From: an uncultured Flavobacteriaceae bacterium | GTDB lineage: Bacteria > Bacteroidota > Bacteroidia > Flavobacteriales > Flavobacteriaceae | NCBI GenBank assembly: GCA_947500445.1 | Contig: CANMSB010000011.1 | Coordinates: forward strand, 1 to 64,000 | Direction: 5' to 3' | DNA: 64,000 nt | Part shown: one piece after another, positions 62,812 to 64,000 of the stretch | How the letters are laid out: each line of letters starts with the position of its first letter | Position numbering within the stretch: the first letter of the stretch is position 1 | Notes under the pieces: generated by a model | The model's database searches: none | What the model was told of the DNA's origin: nothing | The model's input: only the letters and a program-made list of their open reading frames with translations | Translations under genes and position numbers: made by a program

Positions 62812-64000
62812 ATGCTTAACATCCAACAAATGAACCTTGCTCCCCTCGTCCATAGCTTTTTGTTAAGCTTTTTTGTTTGGATCAATGTTGCCGCCCAAAC
62901 CCATACCAAAGATTTTTTTACCCCCTTGGAAGCCAATAGCTGTCAACTATCCGGACATTTGGAGAACAACCTGAACAAAACCATTGCGCATTGGAGTATC
63001 GCAAAAGTTCCCTATCAAGAGTTTGCCAGTTTCTTCTCCAAGGGCAGACCAAAATTTGCTTCGGGAGAAATGTGGGGCAAAGCCGTTAGGGCGGCCTGTA
63101 TGTTCTATAGGTATCAAAACGACATCCGTTTGAAAACCTTATTGGACGAAACGGTTTCGGACCTATTGACCAAAGAGCGTGCGAACGGAACCATAAGCTG
63201 TACCCCCATTACCGACCAACCCGACGCCAAAGGGGGCGACCTTTGGGAGCGAAAATATGTGCTGTTGGGACTGGAACGCTACTATACCCTGGTCGACCAA
63301 AATCCGGAGGTATTGGCTTCCATGGTACGGCAGACCGATGCGTTGATCTCCCAGATCGGACCCGCCCCAAAAACTCCGGTTACGGCCACCGGTTGGAGCC
63401 ACAACAATATTGAATCGAGCACCATACTCGAACCGGTCATGCGCCTGTACAAGCTTACCGGAAAAAATCGTTTTTTGGACTTCGCCAAATACCTTGTGGC
63501 AAGTGGTGGTGCCCAGGGGTTCGATCTTGTCGCGGAAGCGCTATCGAACATGCCTCCACACAAAATGGCCGGGGGCACCTACCCCAAAGCCTATGAAATG
63601 CTCTCCTTTTTTGAAGGTCTGGCAGAATATTACAGGGTTACGGGTGATGAGCGTATCAAGCGGGCGATCATAAACATGTACCGAAAGGTGGCTTCAAAAG
63701 AAATTACCATTGTAGGCAACGGGGGCAATGATCTTTACCATAGCAATGGGGAGTGCTGGGGCGATACCGCATACGAGCAGACCAACCCTAAAATCGAGCG
63801 GATGATGGAAACCTGTGTTGGGGTCACCTGGTTAAAATTTTCTTCACAAGTATTGCGGCTTACCGGCGATCCGTCCATTGCGGACATGATGGAACGTTAT
63901 ATTTATAATGGCCTTATCGGCGCACAAAAGTCGAACGGAGATACCTTTAGTTATTCCAACCTCCTCAATGGCGTTAAGGACAATCCCTTGGGATGGGGGG
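62812..64000 (+). CDS. Glycoside hydrolase family 127 (DUF1680), cut by the window edge
   Basis: 396 codons are in the window. MLNIQQMNLAPLVHSFLLSFFVWINVAAQ is a signal peptide (the Met at 62830 is an alternative start). The body is an (alpha/alpha)6-type barrel: GGDLWERKYVLLGLERYYTLV, ATGWSHNNIESSTILEPVMRLYKLTG and, near the end, GECWGDTAYEQTNPKIERMMETCVGVTWLKF with the Glu and Cys of the GH127 zinc/nucleophile site. GH127 enzymes are beta-L-arabinofuranosidases; some marine members act on 3,6-anhydrogalactose from carrageenan. The C-terminal part lies outside the window. Confidence 0.88.
   Translation, partial: MLNIQQMNLAPLVHSFLLSFFVWINVAAQTHTKDFFTPLEANSCQLSGHLENNLNKTIAHWSIAKVPYQEFASFFSKGRPKFASGEMWGKAVRAACMFYRYQNDIRLKTLLDETVSDLLTKERANGTISCTPITDQPDAKGGDLWERKYVLLGLERYYTLVDQNPEVLASMVRQTDALISQIGPAPKTPVTATGWSHNNIESSTILEPVMRLYKLTGKNRFLDFAKYLVASGGAQGFDLVAEALSNMPPHKMAGGTYPKAYEMLSFFEGLAEYYRVTGDERIKRAIINMYRKVASKEITIVGNGGNDLYHSNGECWGDTAYEQTNPKIERMMETCVGVTWLKFSSQVLRLTGDPSIADMMERYIYNGLIGAQKSNGDTFSYSNLLNGVKDNPLGWG

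Overview
The window comes from a marine-type member of the Bacteroidetes, most likely family Flavobacteriaceae (the Zobellia / Maribacter / Muricauda kind). The evidence is the promoter style (-7 boxes of the TAnnTTTG type), the order pdxA-yceD-rpmF-fabH-accB-accC, type IX secretion C-terminal domains, RteC, and glycoside hydrolases of algal or plant polysaccharide breakdown. No rRNA genes, CRISPR arrays or prophage structural genes were seen. There is one tRNA gene (Ala, anticodon GGC).

Layout. 1-130: edge of an insertion sequence. 131-5.2 kb: TSUP permease, sodium:solute symporter, HGSNAT-like membrane acetyltransferase, a gene split by a small palindromic element, and a DUF2237 gene. 5.2-11.4 kb: riboflavin synthase, pdxA, and the ribosome / fatty-acid start block (yceD, rpmF, fabH, accB, accC). 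11.7-15.9 kb: three exported proteins of unknown role in one operon. 16-41.3 kb: mixed housekeeping genes (FAD oxidoreductase, Gre-like protein, arfB, ABC ATPase, prolyl oligopeptidase, asd, mscL, alr, tdk, rsmI, Crp-like regulator, UDG-like protein, OsmC, recJ, MFS, lpxH-like, queD, MATE, Usp). Within this stretch are two decayed, repeat-filled spacers (29.7-30.4 and 33.7-34.3 kb) and a dead S23/four-helix-bundle gene (31.6 kb).

41.4-57 kb looks like an accessory island. It begins at tRNA-Ala with a duplicated tRNA 3' end plus duplicated terminator, followed by RteC, an excisionase-like HTH protein and a degenerate endonuclease/exonuclease/phosphatase-fold protein. Then comes a minus-strand operon holding a three-discoidin T9SS protein, a 2125-residue SpvB/Rhs protein with a GIY-YIG/URI-like C-terminal tip, and an AT-rich probable immunity gene. 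57-64 kb is a carbohydrate-degradation locus: a 1465-residue clan-A-like glycosidase with T9SS tail, divergent from a GH43 enzyme and a GH127 (DUF1680) enzyme that runs off the window.

The strongest unexplained signal is a family of roughly 160-215 bp, nearly full-length palindromes scattered through 4-38 kb. They share a central tip of the form CCRTAGC-N3/4-GCTAYG but have different outer arms. They sit just after stop codons or just before start codons; one splits a gene, and one carries GC-rich hairpins at its tip. A similar GC-rich hairpin replaces the T-loop in the duplicated tRNA end.
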